Shown: positions 15,518 through 24,593 of the stretch, in pieces
Numbering within the stretch: the stretch's first letter is position 1
Layout: each line of letters begins with the position of its first letter
Assembly (NCBI RefSeq): GCF_014529705.1
Contig: NZ_JAANIH010000078.1
Location: 1 to 38,965, forward strand
Reading direction: 5' to 3'
DNA length: 38,965 bases
From: Bradyrhizobium campsiandrae
Lineage (GTDB): Bacteria > Pseudomonadota > Alphaproteobacteria > Rhizobiales > Xanthobacteraceae
Program-made: the position numbers and the translations under genes
The notes under the pieces: generated by a model
Seen by the model: only the letters and a program-made list of their open reading frames with translations
Databases searched by the model: none
Told to the model about the DNA's origin: nothing

Positions 15518-17101
15518 ATGTCTCTCTCCCGTCGCTCGTTCCTCAAAGCCGCCGCCGCGATGCCGGCGCTGTCACTGCCCAGCATCGTTCGTGCTGAATC
15601 GCAGAGCACGTTGCGCTTCATCCCTGTGATCGACCTCGCCTTCGTCGATCCCATCTATTCGACCGCGCAGGTGTCGCGGAACCATGGCTTCATGGTCTAC
15701 GACACGCTCTATGGCATGAGCTCCTCGCTCCAGGTCTCGCCGCAGATGCTGTCGGGCCACGTCATCTCCGGTGACCAATTGCAGTGGGACCTCAGCCTGC
15801 GTGACGGCTTGTTCTGGCACGATGGCGAGCGCGTTCTGGCGCGCGATTGCGTTGCCAGCATCCGCCGCTGGGCCGCACGCGACGGCTTTGGTGGCGAGCT
15901 GATGGAGGCGACCGCCGAGCTCTCGGCCGCCGATGACCGCACCATCCGCTTCCGTCTCAAGCGCCCGTTCCCGCTGCTGCCGCAGGCGCTCGGCAAGGCC
16001 GCGATCAACGCCTGCTTCATGATGCCGGAGCGGCTGGCGAGTCAGGATCCGTTCAAGCCGCTGACCGAAGTCATCGGCAGCGGTCCGTTCCGCTATCTCG
16101 CCGACGAGCGGGTGCAGGGATCTCGCAACGCCTACGCCAAATTCGAGCGCTATCAGCCGCGCACCGACGGCAGGCCGGATTGGACCGCCGGGCCGAAGAT
16201 CGTCCACTACGACCGCGTGGTCTGGACCACCACGCCCGATGCCGGCACCGGCGTTGCCGCGCTTCAGACCGGCGAGCAGGATTGGCAGGAAACCACGCCG
16301 CATGACCTGCTGCCGATCATCAAGGCCGCCGGCGACATCGAGACGCGCATCCTCGATCCCAGAGGCTACGCCTGCATGCTACGGCTCAATCATCTGCAGC
16401 CGCCATTCGACAACCCCGCCATCCGCCGCGCGCTGCTCGGCGCGATCGACCAGTCCGCGTTCATGACCGCCGTTGCGGGCACCGACCCGGCATTTCAGGT
16501 CTCGCCGATCGGTTACTTCGCGCCCGGCACGCCGATGGCGAGCGATGTCGGCCTCGACGTGTTCCGTGGCCCGCGCAACTACGACAAGGTCAAGACTGAC
16601 CTGAAGGCCGCCGGCTACAACGGCGAGAAGATCGTGGTGCTCGTCCCCACCAATTCGCTGGCGCAGAAGCCGCTCGGCGAGATCGCGGTGGATTCGTTGC
16701 GCAAGGCTGGTATGAACGTCGAATATGCCGGGCTCGACTTCGCGGTAGTGTTGCAGCGGCAGCTGAAAAAGGACCCGATCGGGCAGGGCGGCTGGAGCGC
16801 GGCGGTCGGAAACTGGCAGGGCATCGACTGGCTCAATCCGGCCGGCAACACCAATATCCGCGGCGAAGGCAAGGTCGCCGGCTGGTATGCGAGCCAGAAG
16901 ATGGGGCCCTTGCGCAGCCAGTGGCTGGCGGCCTCGGAGCTGGCCGAGCAGCAGCGCATCTGCCGCGAGATCCAGGCGGTCGCGTTCGAAGAAATTCCCT
17001 ATATTCCGATCGGCCTGTACAAGCAGCCGACCGCCTATCGCAAGGACATCACCGGCATTCTCGACGGCACCGCCGTCTTCTGGAACGTGCGCCCCGCATG
17101 A
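15518..17101 (+). CDS. Tat-exported family 5 (peptide/nickel type) solute-binding protein
   Basis: The 527-residue protein is a large extracytoplasmic binding protein of the DppA/OppA type. The N-terminus MSLSRRSFLKAAAAMPAL is a twin-arginine signal ending near IVRAES. Family segments include VYDTLYG, LRDGLFWHDGERVLARDCVASIRRW, LKRPFPLLPQAL and GSGPFRY. No DppBCDF-type permease or ATPase lies in the window, so its membrane partners are elsewhere or it acts as a sensor. The ATG at 15518 is chosen because the signal begins there; a TTG at 15503 adds only five residues. Its stop overlaps the next start (ATGA). Confidence 0.9.
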   Translation: MSLSRRSFLKAAAAMPALSLPSIVRAESQSTLRFIPVIDLAFVDPIYSTAQVSRNHGFMVYDTLYGMSSSLQVSPQMLSGHVISGDQLQWDLSLRDGLFWHDGERVLARDCVASIRRWAARDGFGGELMEATAELSAADDRTIRFRLKRPFPLLPQALGKAAINACFMMPERLASQDPFKPLTEVIGSGPFRYLADERVQGSRNAYAKFERYQPRTDGRPDWTAGPKIVHYDRVVWTTTPDAGTGVAALQTGEQDWQETTPHDLLPIIKAAGDIETRILDPRGYACMLRLNHLQPPFDNPAIRRALLGAIDQSAFMTAVAGTDPAFQVSPIGYFAPGTPMASDVGLDVFRGPRNYDKVKTDLKAAGYNGEKIVVLVPTNSLAQKPLGEIAVDSLRKAGMNVEYAGLDFAVVLQRQLKKDPIGQGGWSAAVGNWQGIDWLNPAGNTNIRGEGKVAGWYASQKMGPLRSQWLAASELAEQQRICREIQAVAFEEIPYIPIGLYKQPTAYRKDITGILDGTAVFWNVRPA

Positions 17102-18471
17102 GCACCACGGCAATTTTCGGCAGCTATGTGCTGTCACGCAAGGATGGCGCGCAGGATGTGCTGCGCGACCACTGGGTTCTGGTCGAAGGCAAGAGGATCG
17201 CGGCAATCACGCGCGACAAGCCAAGCGCCGATCAGATCTATGATCGCCCCGGCCGCTTCGTGTTGCCAGGCCTCTTGAACCTGCACAATCACTGCTTCTC
17301 GGAAGCGGTGGCGCGCAGCCACAGCGAGGACGGCAACGGCCGCAAGAACAACCAGAGCATCGTCTACACGGTGCTGCTGCCGCTGACCAAGCGCGGCGCC
17401 GAGATCCTGTCGGCGGAAGAGCGCCTTGCGGTGGCGCGGCTCGGCATCCTCCAGCTCCTCAAGGGCGGCGCCACCACGGTGATGGAGCCGTTCCGCAATT
17501 CGATCCCGGAGATGTTCGATGCGGCGGAGGAGATGGGCATCCGCTTCTACGGCGCGCCCTATCTGTTCTCGACCTCGGATGCCAAGGCTGGCGCCGACGG
17601 CGTAGTCCGTTATTCCGGCGATGATGGCGCCGCCGACCTGGCGACATGGGATGCGCTCTATCAGCGCTGGAACAATCGCGGCGACGGCCGCATCAGCCTC
17701 GCCATGAGCCCGCATGCCACCGACACCTGCGGCCCCGATCTGCTCAAGGCCTGCGCCACGCGGGCGCGCGAGCTTGGCGTGCCCATCACGACGCACATGG
17801 CGCAGAGCCGCGCCGAGGTCGAGACCATCGGCAAGCGCTATGGCGGCCGCACGCCGGCAGAATATCTCGATTGGCTTGGCCTGCTCGCGCCGGATCTGAT
17901 GGCGGCGCACTGCATGTTCAGCAGCGACAATGATCTCAAGCTGATGGCTGCGCGCGGCATGACCGTGCTGAACTGCCCGCGCGTGTTCGCGCGCGCCGGA
18001 GTCACTGCGGCATTCAGCCGTTTCGCCGAGCACGGCGTGCGCACCGTGGTCGGCACCGACGGCTACAACATGGACCTGCTCGGCGAGCTCAATGCGGCCT
18101 CGCTGATCTCCAAGGTCACTTCGCAACGCGCCGACGTCGCCAACTCGCCGGAGCTGATCGAGGCGAACACGGCCGTTGCCGCTGATGTCATCAAGCGGCC
18201 GGATCTCGGCCGCATCGAGCCGGGCGCCACCGCCGATCTCACCGTGGTCGATCTCACCCATCCGCACCTGCAGCCGCTGTTCGACCCGCGCCGCGCGCTG
18301 ATCGCGCTCGCCAACCGCGCCAATATCGACCAGGTCATGGTCGACGGCCGCGTGCTGATCAATGAGGGGCGCTATCTCGGCGCCAATGAAGCGGCGATCA
18401 CGGCAGCGGGCGCGGCTGCCATTGGCAAGATCTGGGACCTGCCGGAGGCACAGGCCGCGTTCAACGGCTAG
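17098..18471 (+). CDS. Metal-dependent amidohydrolase (cytosine deaminase / chlorohydrolase type)
   Basis: The 457-residue enzyme has the amidohydrolase TIM barrel. Metal ligands are His63-x-His65 (LNLHNH), His233 (THMAQ), His271 (AAHCMF) and Asp321 (GTDGYNMD). In the deaminase/AtzA-like group the third segment normally reads HxAE, with Glu acting as acid/base; here residue 236 is Gln (HMAQSRAE). The enzyme probably deaminates or hydrolyses a cyclic amide, amidine or triazine-like compound. The start overlaps the preceding binding-protein stop, linking it to module A. Its TAG stop overlaps the stop of the convergent LysR gene within CTAG. Confidence 0.88.
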   Translation: MSTTAIFGSYVLSRKDGAQDVLRDHWVLVEGKRIAAITRDKPSADQIYDRPGRFVLPGLLNLHNHCFSEAVARSHSEDGNGRKNNQSIVYTVLLPLTKRGAEILSAEERLAVARLGILQLLKGGATTVMEPFRNSIPEMFDAAEEMGIRFYGAPYLFSTSDAKAGADGVVRYSGDDGAADLATWDALYQRWNNRGDGRISLAMSPHATDTCGPDLLKACATRARELGVPITTHMAQSRAEVETIGKRYGGRTPAEYLDWLGLLAPDLMAAHCMFSSDNDLKLMAARGMTVLNCPRVFARAGVTAAFSRFAEHGVRTVVGTDGYNMDLLGELNAASLISKVTSQRADVANSPELIEANTAVAADVIKRPDLGRIEPGATADLTVVDLTHPHLQPLFDPRRALIALANRANIDQVMVDGRVLINEGRYLGANEAAITAAGAAAIGKIWDLPEAQAAFNG

Positions 18472-19367
18472 CTCTCGAACTCCGCGAGCGACTTGCGCAC
18501 GGTCTCGACCAGGTCGAGCGCGACCGGGGAGGGGCTGCGCTGGGCGGGAAACACCGCGGAGAATTCGAAATCGATGCGCGGCAGGAAGCGGCGCACGACG
18601 ACGCCGCGGGTTGCGAATTCCTGCGCGGTGAAGGGGTCGCAGATCGCAACGCCAAGTCCTGACGACACCAGGCCACACATGATCTCGGACAGCGCGGTCT
18701 CCACACGCAGCACGCGGCGGACATCGTGGCGATGAAAAACCTGGTCGACGAGATGCCGGCTCGACGATCCCGCCGACAATGAAATGAATGTCTCGCCCTC
18801 GAAGTCACGCGGCTCCAGCACGGTCTTTTCCGCGAGGCGATGACCCGTCGGCAGCACCGCGACGCGCGCCGGCGCCGGCAGTTTCTGGCTCGGCAGGCCG
18901 GAATGCGCGATCGGGACCTCGGCAAAGCCGACATCACACTGATTGTTCAACACCCAGTCGACCACGATCGGCGAGATCACGCCGAAAAAGGCGAGGTTGA
19001 GGTTCGGCCGCTCTTTCAGGAAGTGACCGGTGAGCCGCGGTAAGTATCCGTTCGACAGCGCCGGCAGTGCGGCGATTCGCAGCGAGCCGGTGCGGCGGCC
19101 GCGGATTTCTTCCGCCGCGGCGGTGATGCGTTCGAGGCCGACGAAGGAGCGCTCCACCTCGGTGTAGAGTGCCATCGCCGCGGCGGTCGGCACGAGGCCA
19201 GTGCCGCGCCGCTCGAACAACTCCATCTTCAACAGCGCCTGCAGGTCGCGCAGCAAGCGGCTGACCGCCGGCTGCGTCACCTTCATCAACGCCGCCGCCT
19301 CGGTGACGCTGCCCGTGAGCATGGTGGCGCGGAAGGCTTCCACCTGCCGCGAATTGATCCGGGCCAT
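18468..19367 (-). CDS. LysR-type transcriptional regulator (module B)
   Basis: The 299-residue regulator starts MARINSRQVEAFRATMLTGS. The helix-turn-helix reads EAAALMKVTQPAVSRLLRDLQ, and the effector domain begins near residue 90. An in-frame ATG at 19379 would add four residues; 19367 is preferred by family alignment. It is divergent from the ABC-transporter operon starting at 19644, its likely target. A 276-base intergenic region lies between them. Confidence 0.9.
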   Translation of the reverse strand: MARINSRQVEAFRATMLTGSVTEAAALMKVTQPAVSRLLRDLQALLKMELFERRGTGLVPTAAAMALYTEVERSFVGLERITAAAEEIRGRRTGSLRIAALPALSNGYLPRLTGHFLKERPNLNLAFFGVISPIVVDWVLNNQCDVGFAEVPIAHSGLPSQKLPAPARVAVLPTGHRLAEKTVLEPRDFEGETFISLSAGSSSRHLVDQVFHRHDVRRVLRVETALSEIMCGLVSSGLGVAICDPFTAQEFATRGVVVRRFLPRIDFEFSAVFPAQRSPSPVALDLVETVRKSLAEFES

Positions 19368-19486
19368 GCGCAATTCCATTCATAACATTTACGCATGCAA
19401 AGGATGCCATTATTCATTGGACGATGGAAGCATAGGTTTGCGATCTTTTTCATCAGAGCTGGAGACAGCCCGCTTTTTCGGCAGAT

Positions 19487-19563
19487 TGGAGGGGTTCAAA
19501 CCTCCAGATCGCGCCAAAATCCGCTGCGCAGGGGCCGGAGCCCTGTTTCCAGCGGATCGGCGC
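19487..19563 (+). promoter_or_regulatory. Structured leader with nested hairpins upstream of the module B transporter
   Basis: Three pairings can be drawn. TGGAGG (19487-19492) pairs with CCTCCA (19501-19506). ATCCGCTG (19519-19526) pairs with CAGCGGAT (19550-19557), and inside it CAGGG (19529-19533) pairs with CCCTG (19541-19545). GCGCC (19511-19515) pairs with GGCGC (19559-19563) and closes the second stem. The region ends 80 bases before the start codon at 19644. It could be a cis-acting RNA leader, an operator cluster, or a decayed repeat; it matches no riboswitch I know. The rest of the 19368-19643 gap holds only the GGAGA site near 19630. Confidence 0.4.
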
Positions 19564-19643
19564 GGAAGGAAATGCGGCAACGCGCTTCGGCCAGCGAGAC
19601 TTGTCGGCACGTCACCTCATTCCGGTATTGGAGATCGGTCCAT

Positions 19644-20681
19644 ATGAAGACTTTTCGCCTTCTGACCGCGGTCAGCATCGCAGCGCTCATTGCCGTCCCG
19701 ACGGCCGTCTCGGCCCAGCAGAAAACGCTCTATGTCGCCGGCTATGGCGGATCTTTCGAGAAGACCATCCGCGACGAGGTGATCCCGGCCTTCGAGAAGG
19801 AAAACGGGGTCAAGGTTGAATATGTCGCCGGCAACTCCACCGACACGTTGGCGAAACTCCAGGCCCAGAAGGGCAACCAGCAGATCGACGTCGCCATCGT
19901 CGATGACGGCCCGATGTACCAGGCGATCCAGCTCGGCTTCTGCGGCAAGCTCGACGGGCTGCCGGCCGCCGATCTCTACGACACCGCGCGCTTCAAGGAC
20001 GATCGCGCGGTTGCGATCGGCATCGTCGCGACGGGTCTGATGTACAACACCAAGGTGTTCAAGGAGAAAGGCTGGGCGCCGCCGACCTCGTGGAACGATC
20101 TCAAAGACACGAAATATGCCAAGCAGCTCGTCGTCCCGCCGATCAACAACACCTATGGTCTCGAAGCGCTGGTGATGCTGTCGAAGATGAACGGCGGCGG
20201 CGAGTCCAATGTCGATTCCGGCTTCAAGATCTTCAAGGACGAGATCAATCCGAACGTGCTCGCCTATGAGCCGTCGCCGGGCAAGATGACCGAGCTGTTC
20301 CAATCCGGCCAGGCCGTCATCGCGGTGTGGGGCACCGGTCGCGTGCAGAGCTTCGCTAATACCGGTTTTCCCGTCGACTTCGTCTATCCGAAAGAGGGCG
20401 CGGCGACGCTGCTGACCACGGCCTGCCCTATCGCCAAGCCGAATGCCTCGCCACTGGCGTCCAGCTTCGTGAAGATGCTGCTCGATCCAAAAATCCAGCT
20501 CGTGATGCTGAAGGATTACGGCTATGGCCCGGTGTTGAAATCGTTGGTGGTGCCGCCGGAGCTCGGCAAGATGGCGCCGATCGGCGAGCGCGCGGCCAAG
20601 CTCTACAATCCGGACTGGACCGTGATCAACGAGAAGCGCGAGGAGTGGACCAAGCGCTGGAACCGCGAGGTCGAACGCTGA
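19644..20681 (+). CDS. Polyamine/opine-type ABC transporter, solute-binding protein
   Basis: The 345-residue binding protein is of the PotD/iron-type group (family 8/13). The signal peptide MKTFRLLTAVSIAALIAVPT ends at VSA. The mature part begins QQKTLYVAGYGGSFEKTIRDE, a start typical of opine, spermidine and putrescine binding proteins. Later segments include IDVAIVDDGPMYQAI and VIAVWGTGRVQSF. The start has GGAGA nine bases upstream; an in-frame extension upstream to 19395 lacks a signal sequence and is rejected. It heads an operon with an ATPase and two permeases. Confidence 0.92.
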   Translation: MKTFRLLTAVSIAALIAVPTAVSAQQKTLYVAGYGGSFEKTIRDEVIPAFEKENGVKVEYVAGNSTDTLAKLQAQKGNQQIDVAIVDDGPMYQAIQLGFCGKLDGLPAADLYDTARFKDDRAVAIGIVATGLMYNTKVFKEKGWAPPTSWNDLKDTKYAKQLVVPPINNTYGLEALVMLSKMNGGGESNVDSGFKIFKDEINPNVLAYEPSPGKMTELFQSGQAVIAVWGTGRVQSFANTGFPVDFVYPKEGAATLLTTACPIAKPNASPLASSFVKMLLDPKIQLVMLKDYGYGPVLKSLVVPPELGKMAPIGERAAKLYNPDWTVINEKREEWTKRWNREVER

Positions 20682-20704
20682 TCGTGCGCAGCGGAACCAG
20701 CGTC

Positions 20705-21745
20705 ATGGCCTATCTCGAGCTCGATCGGGTCGCAAAACAGTTCGGCGCGCAGACTGTGGTCGACGACTTCAGCCTGTCGGTGGGCAAGGGCGAGTTCATC
20801 TCCTTCCTTGGCCCCTCCGGCTGCGGCAAGACCACGACGCTGCAGATGATCGCGGGCTTCCTCGATCCCACCCGCGGCGCGATCCGCCTCGAGGGCAAGG
20901 ACCTGACCGCGATCCATCCCGCCAAGCGTGGCCTCGGCATCGTGTTCCAGAGCTACGCGCTGTTTCCGCACATGACGGCGGCGGAAAACGTCGCCTTCGG
21001 CCTGGAGATGCGCAATGTGCCGCGTGCTGACAGGGCCGAGCGCGTCCGTGCCGCGCTCGCGATGGTGGGCCTCGCCGGTTACGAGGACCGCCATCCGCGC
21101 CGCATGTCCGGCGGCCAGCAGCAGCGCGTCGCGCTGGCGCGGGCGCTGGTGATCAAGCCGAGCGTGCTGCTGCTCGACGAGCCGCTGTCGAATCTCGATG
21201 CAAAACTGCGCGAGGAGATGCAGATCGAGCTGCGCCAGATCCAGCGCACGATCGGCACCACCACGATTCTGGTGACCCACGACCAGAATGAGGCGATGTC
21301 GCTGTCCGACCGCATCGTGGTGATGAGTCAGGGCAAGATCGAGCAGATCGGCACGCCGCAGGAAACCTACGAGAAGCCGGCCTCGGCCTTCGTCTCGCAA
21401 TTTTTGGGTAAGACCAATGACTTTGCCGGGACGATCGACCGGACCGTCTCGCCGACGCAGCTGGTCGCGGGCTCCTGGCGCGCGCCGGCGCCGGCCGCGC
21501 TTGGCGGCCCTGTGACCGTCAGCGTCAGGCCCGAACGAATCGGCTTTGGCGATACGGGCCTCAGCGCCAAAATCATCACGCGCATCTTCCAGGGCAATCA
21601 CTGGCTGTTCCAGTGCGACAGCGAATGCGGCCCGGCCATCGTGATCCGCCAGAATGACGGCACCGTGCAGCCGGCCGAAGGCGACGCCGTTCGCCTCACC
21701 TGGCGTCCCGAGGACATGAGCGTGCGCGCGAGGGCCGGCGCATGA
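20705..21745 (+). CDS. Polyamine/opine-type ABC transporter ATPase (PotA-like)
   Basis: The 346-residue ATPase has Walker A GPSGCGKTT, Q-loop VFQSYALFPHM, signature MSGGQQQRVALARAL, Walker B VLLLDEPLSNLDAKLR, the switch region VTHDQNEAMSLSDR, and a C-terminal TOBE domain (from about residue 240), as in PotA/FbpC-type subunits. The ATG at 20705 is chosen; a GTG at 20684 would add seven residues. It starts 23 bases after the binding-protein stop and overlaps the next permease by four bases. Confidence 0.94.
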   Translation: MAYLELDRVAKQFGAQTVVDDFSLSVGKGEFISFLGPSGCGKTTTLQMIAGFLDPTRGAIRLEGKDLTAIHPAKRGLGIVFQSYALFPHMTAAENVAFGLEMRNVPRADRAERVRAALAMVGLAGYEDRHPRRMSGGQQQRVALARALVIKPSVLLLDEPLSNLDAKLREEMQIELRQIQRTIGTTTILVTHDQNEAMSLSDRIVVMSQGKIEQIGTPQETYEKPASAFVSQFLGKTNDFAGTIDRTVSPTQLVAGSWRAPAPAALGGPVTVSVRPERIGFGDTGLSAKIITRIFQGNHWLFQCDSECGPAIVIRQNDGTVQPAEGDAVRLTWRPEDMSVRARAGA

Positions 21746-22617
21746 GTGCAGTCGCCGAAGAGCGCAACACGCGTGCCCCCTGGGCCCTGACCGGACCCGC
21801 CTTGATGCTGTTCGTCGGCGTGCTGCTGGTTCCGCTGGCGATGACGGTGATGCTGTCGTTCCACGATTGGGGCCAGTACAAGGGCATCGAGCCGGTCTTC
21901 ATCCTCAAGAACTGGAAGGAGATCGCGACCGATCCCTACTACGCCGAGATGTTCTGGCGGACGTTTCGCATCGCCATCCTGACCACGCTGCTCACCGCTC
22001 TGCTCGGCGCGCCCGAGGCCTACATCCTCAACCGCATGAGCGGACGCTGGAAGAGCTTCTTCCTGCTGGTCATTCTCGGGCCGCTCCTGATCTCCGTGGT
22101 GGCGCGCACGCTCGGCTGGGCGCTGCTGTTCGGCGGCAACAACGGCCTCGTCAACAAGCTCCTGATGTCAGCAGGCGCGATCCGATTCCCCATTCCCTTC
22201 ATGTTCACCGAAACCGGCATGGTCGTCGCGCTCGCGCATGTGATGATGCCGTTCATGGTGTTGTCGGTATGGGCCGCGCTGCAGCGCCTCGATCCCCAGA
22301 TCGAGAATGCCGCGATGTCACTCGGCGCCGGCCCGCTCACCATCATCCGCCGCATCATCATGCCGCAGATCATGCCGGGCGTGCTCTCGGGTGCGATCAT
22401 CGTGTTCTCGCTCTCGGCCAGTGCGTTCGCGACGCCGGCGATCATCGGTGGCCGCCGGCTCAAGGTCGCAGCGACGCTCGCCTATGACGAATTCCTCAAC
22501 ACGCTGAACTGGCCGCTCGGTGCGGCCGTTGCCACGCTGCTGCTGGTCGCGCTGGTGCTGATCGTGGTCGGCAGCAATGCGCTGATCGAGCGCCGCTACG
22601 CGGAGGTGTTCCGATGA
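21742..22617 (+). CDS. Polyamine/opine-type ABC transporter permease 1 (PotB-like)
   Basis: The 291-residue inner-membrane permease has about six hydrophobic segments, starting with ALTGPALMLFVGVLLVPLAM. The EAA loop reads ENAAMSLGAGPLTIIRRIIMPQIMPG, where the ATPase docks. The long periplasmic loop after the first helix is typical of PotB-like subunits. Both ends overlap neighbours by four bases (ATGA), so translation is coupled with the ATPase and the second permease. Confidence 0.93.
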   Translation: MSAVAEERNTRAPWALTGPALMLFVGVLLVPLAMTVMLSFHDWGQYKGIEPVFILKNWKEIATDPYYAEMFWRTFRIAILTTLLTALLGAPEAYILNRMSGRWKSFFLLVILGPLLISVVARTLGWALLFGGNNGLVNKLLMSAGAIRFPIPFMFTETGMVVALAHVMMPFMVLSVWAALQRLDPQIENAAMSLGAGPLTIIRRIIMPQIMPGVLSGAIIVFSLSASAFATPAIIGGRRLKVAATLAYDEFLNTLNWPLGAAVATLLLVALVLIVVGSNALIERRYAEVFR

Positions 22618-23420
22618 GCCGGAATGGCCCGCTCGCACTGATCTTCCATACCATCTTCGTCATCGTCATGGTGGCGCCGATCCTGGTGGTCTGCCTCGTC
22701 GCCTTCACGCCCGAAGGCTTCCTATCGCTGCCGACCAACGGCTTTTCGCTGCGCTGGTTCAGAACCATCGCGCAATATCCCGAATTCATCCATGCGTTCT
22801 GGGTCAGCCTTGGCCTCGGCGCGCTGTCATCCTTCGTTGCGCTGCTGTTCGCGGTGCCGGCGGCGCTGGCGATCGCGCGCTACCGCTTCCGCGGCCGTGA
22901 CGCGCTCGCCGCGCTGTTCCTGTCACCGCTGATGATTCCACATGTGGTGCTCGGCATCGCCTTCCTGCGCTTCTTCACCTCGGCCGGTCTCGGCGGCAGC
23001 TTCGCGGCGCTGATCATCGCGCATGTCATCATCGTGTTTCCGTTCGCGCTGCGGCTGACGCTGGCGGCGGCGACCGGCATGGACCGCACGGTCGAGATGG
23101 CGGCGGTCTCGCTCGGGGCCGGCGGCTGGACGCTGTTCCGCCGCGTGACCTTGCCGCTGATCCTGCCCGGCGTCATTAGTGGTTGGGCGCTCGCCTTCAT
23201 CCAGTCCTTCGACGATCTCACCATGACCGTCTTTCTCGCGGCGCCCGGCACGGAGACGTTGCCGGTGCGCATGTTCCTTTATATCCAGGACAACATCGAT
23301 CCGCTGGTGACGTCGGTCTCGGCCTGCGTGATCGCTGTGACCATGACTGCCCTCATTCTGCTCGATCGCTTCTACGGGCTCGACCGCGTGCTCGCCGGCA
23401 AGGGCGATACGGGACGATAG
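22614..23420 (+). CDS. Polyamine/opine-type ABC transporter permease 2 (PotC-like)
   Basis: The 268-residue permease has six likely membrane helices, beginning with IFHTIFVIVMVAPILVVCLV. The EAA loop is EMAAVSLGAGGWTLFRRVTLPLILPG, and the family motif SFDDLTMTVFL follows. It pairs with the permease at 21742 as a heterodimer. Its stop is followed after eight bases by the dehydrogenase subunit gene, so transport and catabolism are in one operon. Confidence 0.93.
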   Translation: MSRNGPLALIFHTIFVIVMVAPILVVCLVAFTPEGFLSLPTNGFSLRWFRTIAQYPEFIHAFWVSLGLGALSSFVALLFAVPAALAIARYRFRGRDALAALFLSPLMIPHVVLGIAFLRFFTSAGLGGSFAALIIAHVIIVFPFALRLTLAAATGMDRTVEMAAVSLGAGGWTLFRRVTLPLILPGVISGWALAFIQSFDDLTMTVFLAAPGTETLPVRMFLYIQDNIDPLVTSVSACVIAVTMTALILLDRFYGLDRVLAGKGDTGR

Positions 23421-23428
23421 GAGAATCC

Positions 23429-24565
23429 ATGTCCAGGGACTACGACGTCGCCGTGGTCGGCGGCGGATTGCTCGGCTCCGCCATCGCCTGGGGCCTCGGT
23501 CGGCTCGGCAAGACGGTCGCCGTGCTCGACGAAGGCGACATCACCAAGCGTGCCTCGCGTGCCAATTTTGCGCTGGTCTGGGTGCAGAGCAAGGGGCTCG
23601 GCATGCCGGCCTATACGGTGTGGACGGTGCAGGCCTCGCAGGCGTGGGGCCGGCTTGCCTCCGAGCTGAAGCAGCAGACGGGGCTCGATGTCGCGCTCCA
23701 GCAGAATGGCGGCTTTCATCTGACGCTGGGCGAGGACGAATTCGGCCAGCGCGCCGAGTTGGTCAAACGCATGCACAACCAGGTTGGAGCCGCCGACTAC
23801 AAGATGGAGATGCTGCGTCCTTCGGAGATCAGGAAGGCGCTGCCGCTGATCGGCCCCGAGGTCTCCGGCGGCAGCTATTGTCCGCTCGATGGCCACGTCA
23901 ATTCGCTGCGCACGTTCCGCGCGTTCCACACCGGCTTCAAGGCATTCGGCATCGACTATTTTCCGGAGCGTCCGGTCTCAGCGATCAGCAAAGGCGGTGG
24001 TGAATTCCGTCTGGCGACGCCGAAGGGCGAGCTGCGCGCCGCCAAGATCGTGCTCGCCGCCGGCAACGCCAATCAGACGCTGGCACCGATGGTCGGTCTC
24101 TACGCACCGATGGGCCCGACCCGCGGTCAGGTCGTGGTGACCGAGCGCACCATGCCGTTCCTGCCGCATCCCCTCACCACGATGCGCCAGACCGACGAGG
24201 GCACCGTGATGATCGGCGACAGCAAGGAGGACGAGCTGGATGATCGTACGCTGAAGCCTTCGATCAGCGGCGTGATGGCCGACCGCGCGCAGCGCATGTT
24301 CCCGCATCTGGCGCGGCTCAATGTGGTCAGGAGCTGGTCCGGCATCCGCGTCATGCCGCAGGATGGTTTTCCGATCTACGACCAGTCGGAGACGCATCCC
24401 GGCGCCTTCGTCGCCTGCTGCCATTCCGGCGTGACGCTCGCCTCCAACCACGCCTTCGAGGTCGCGCGGATGGTGGCGCAGGGCGCGCTCGAACCCGAGC
24501 TGGTCGGTCCGTTCTCCGCCAGCCGTTTTGGTGCCGCCGGCGCCGCGAACAACAGCGGCTATTAG
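23429..24565 (+). CDS. FAD-dependent DAO-family oxidoreductase subunit 1
   Basis: The 378-residue protein is of the DAO family (glycine/D-amino acid oxidases, HcnC, octopine/nopaline dehydrogenase beta subunits). The Rossmann motif YDVAVVGGGLLGSAIAWGLG binds FAD at the N-terminus, and WSGIRVMPQDGFPIYD near residue 310 is the typical C-terminal FAD contact. An AGGAGA site precedes the ATG. It lies between the transporter genes and genes for a [2Fe-2S] protein and an HcnB-like subunit, so it probably oxidises the imported amine, opine or amino acid and passes electrons to those subunits. Confidence 0.88.
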   Translation: MSRDYDVAVVGGGLLGSAIAWGLGRLGKTVAVLDEGDITKRASRANFALVWVQSKGLGMPAYTVWTVQASQAWGRLASELKQQTGLDVALQQNGGFHLTLGEDEFGQRAELVKRMHNQVGAADYKMEMLRPSEIRKALPLIGPEVSGGSYCPLDGHVNSLRTFRAFHTGFKAFGIDYFPERPVSAISKGGGEFRLATPKGELRAAKIVLAAGNANQTLAPMVGLYAPMGPTRGQVVVTERTMPFLPHPLTTMRQTDEGTVMIGDSKEDELDDRTLKPSISGVMADRAQRMFPHLARLNVVRSWSGIRVMPQDGFPIYDQSETHPGAFVACCHSGVTLASNHAFEVARMVAQGALEPELVGPFSASRFGAAGAANNSGY

Positions 24566-24593
24566 AAATACTGAAGGAGCCAAGAGGCATCCC

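Noticed and set aside
19395..19643. In-frame upstream extension (83 codons) of the module B binding protein
   Set aside because: The signal peptide begins at 19644, where a ribosome binding site is present; the extension is basic, covers the hairpins and would block export.
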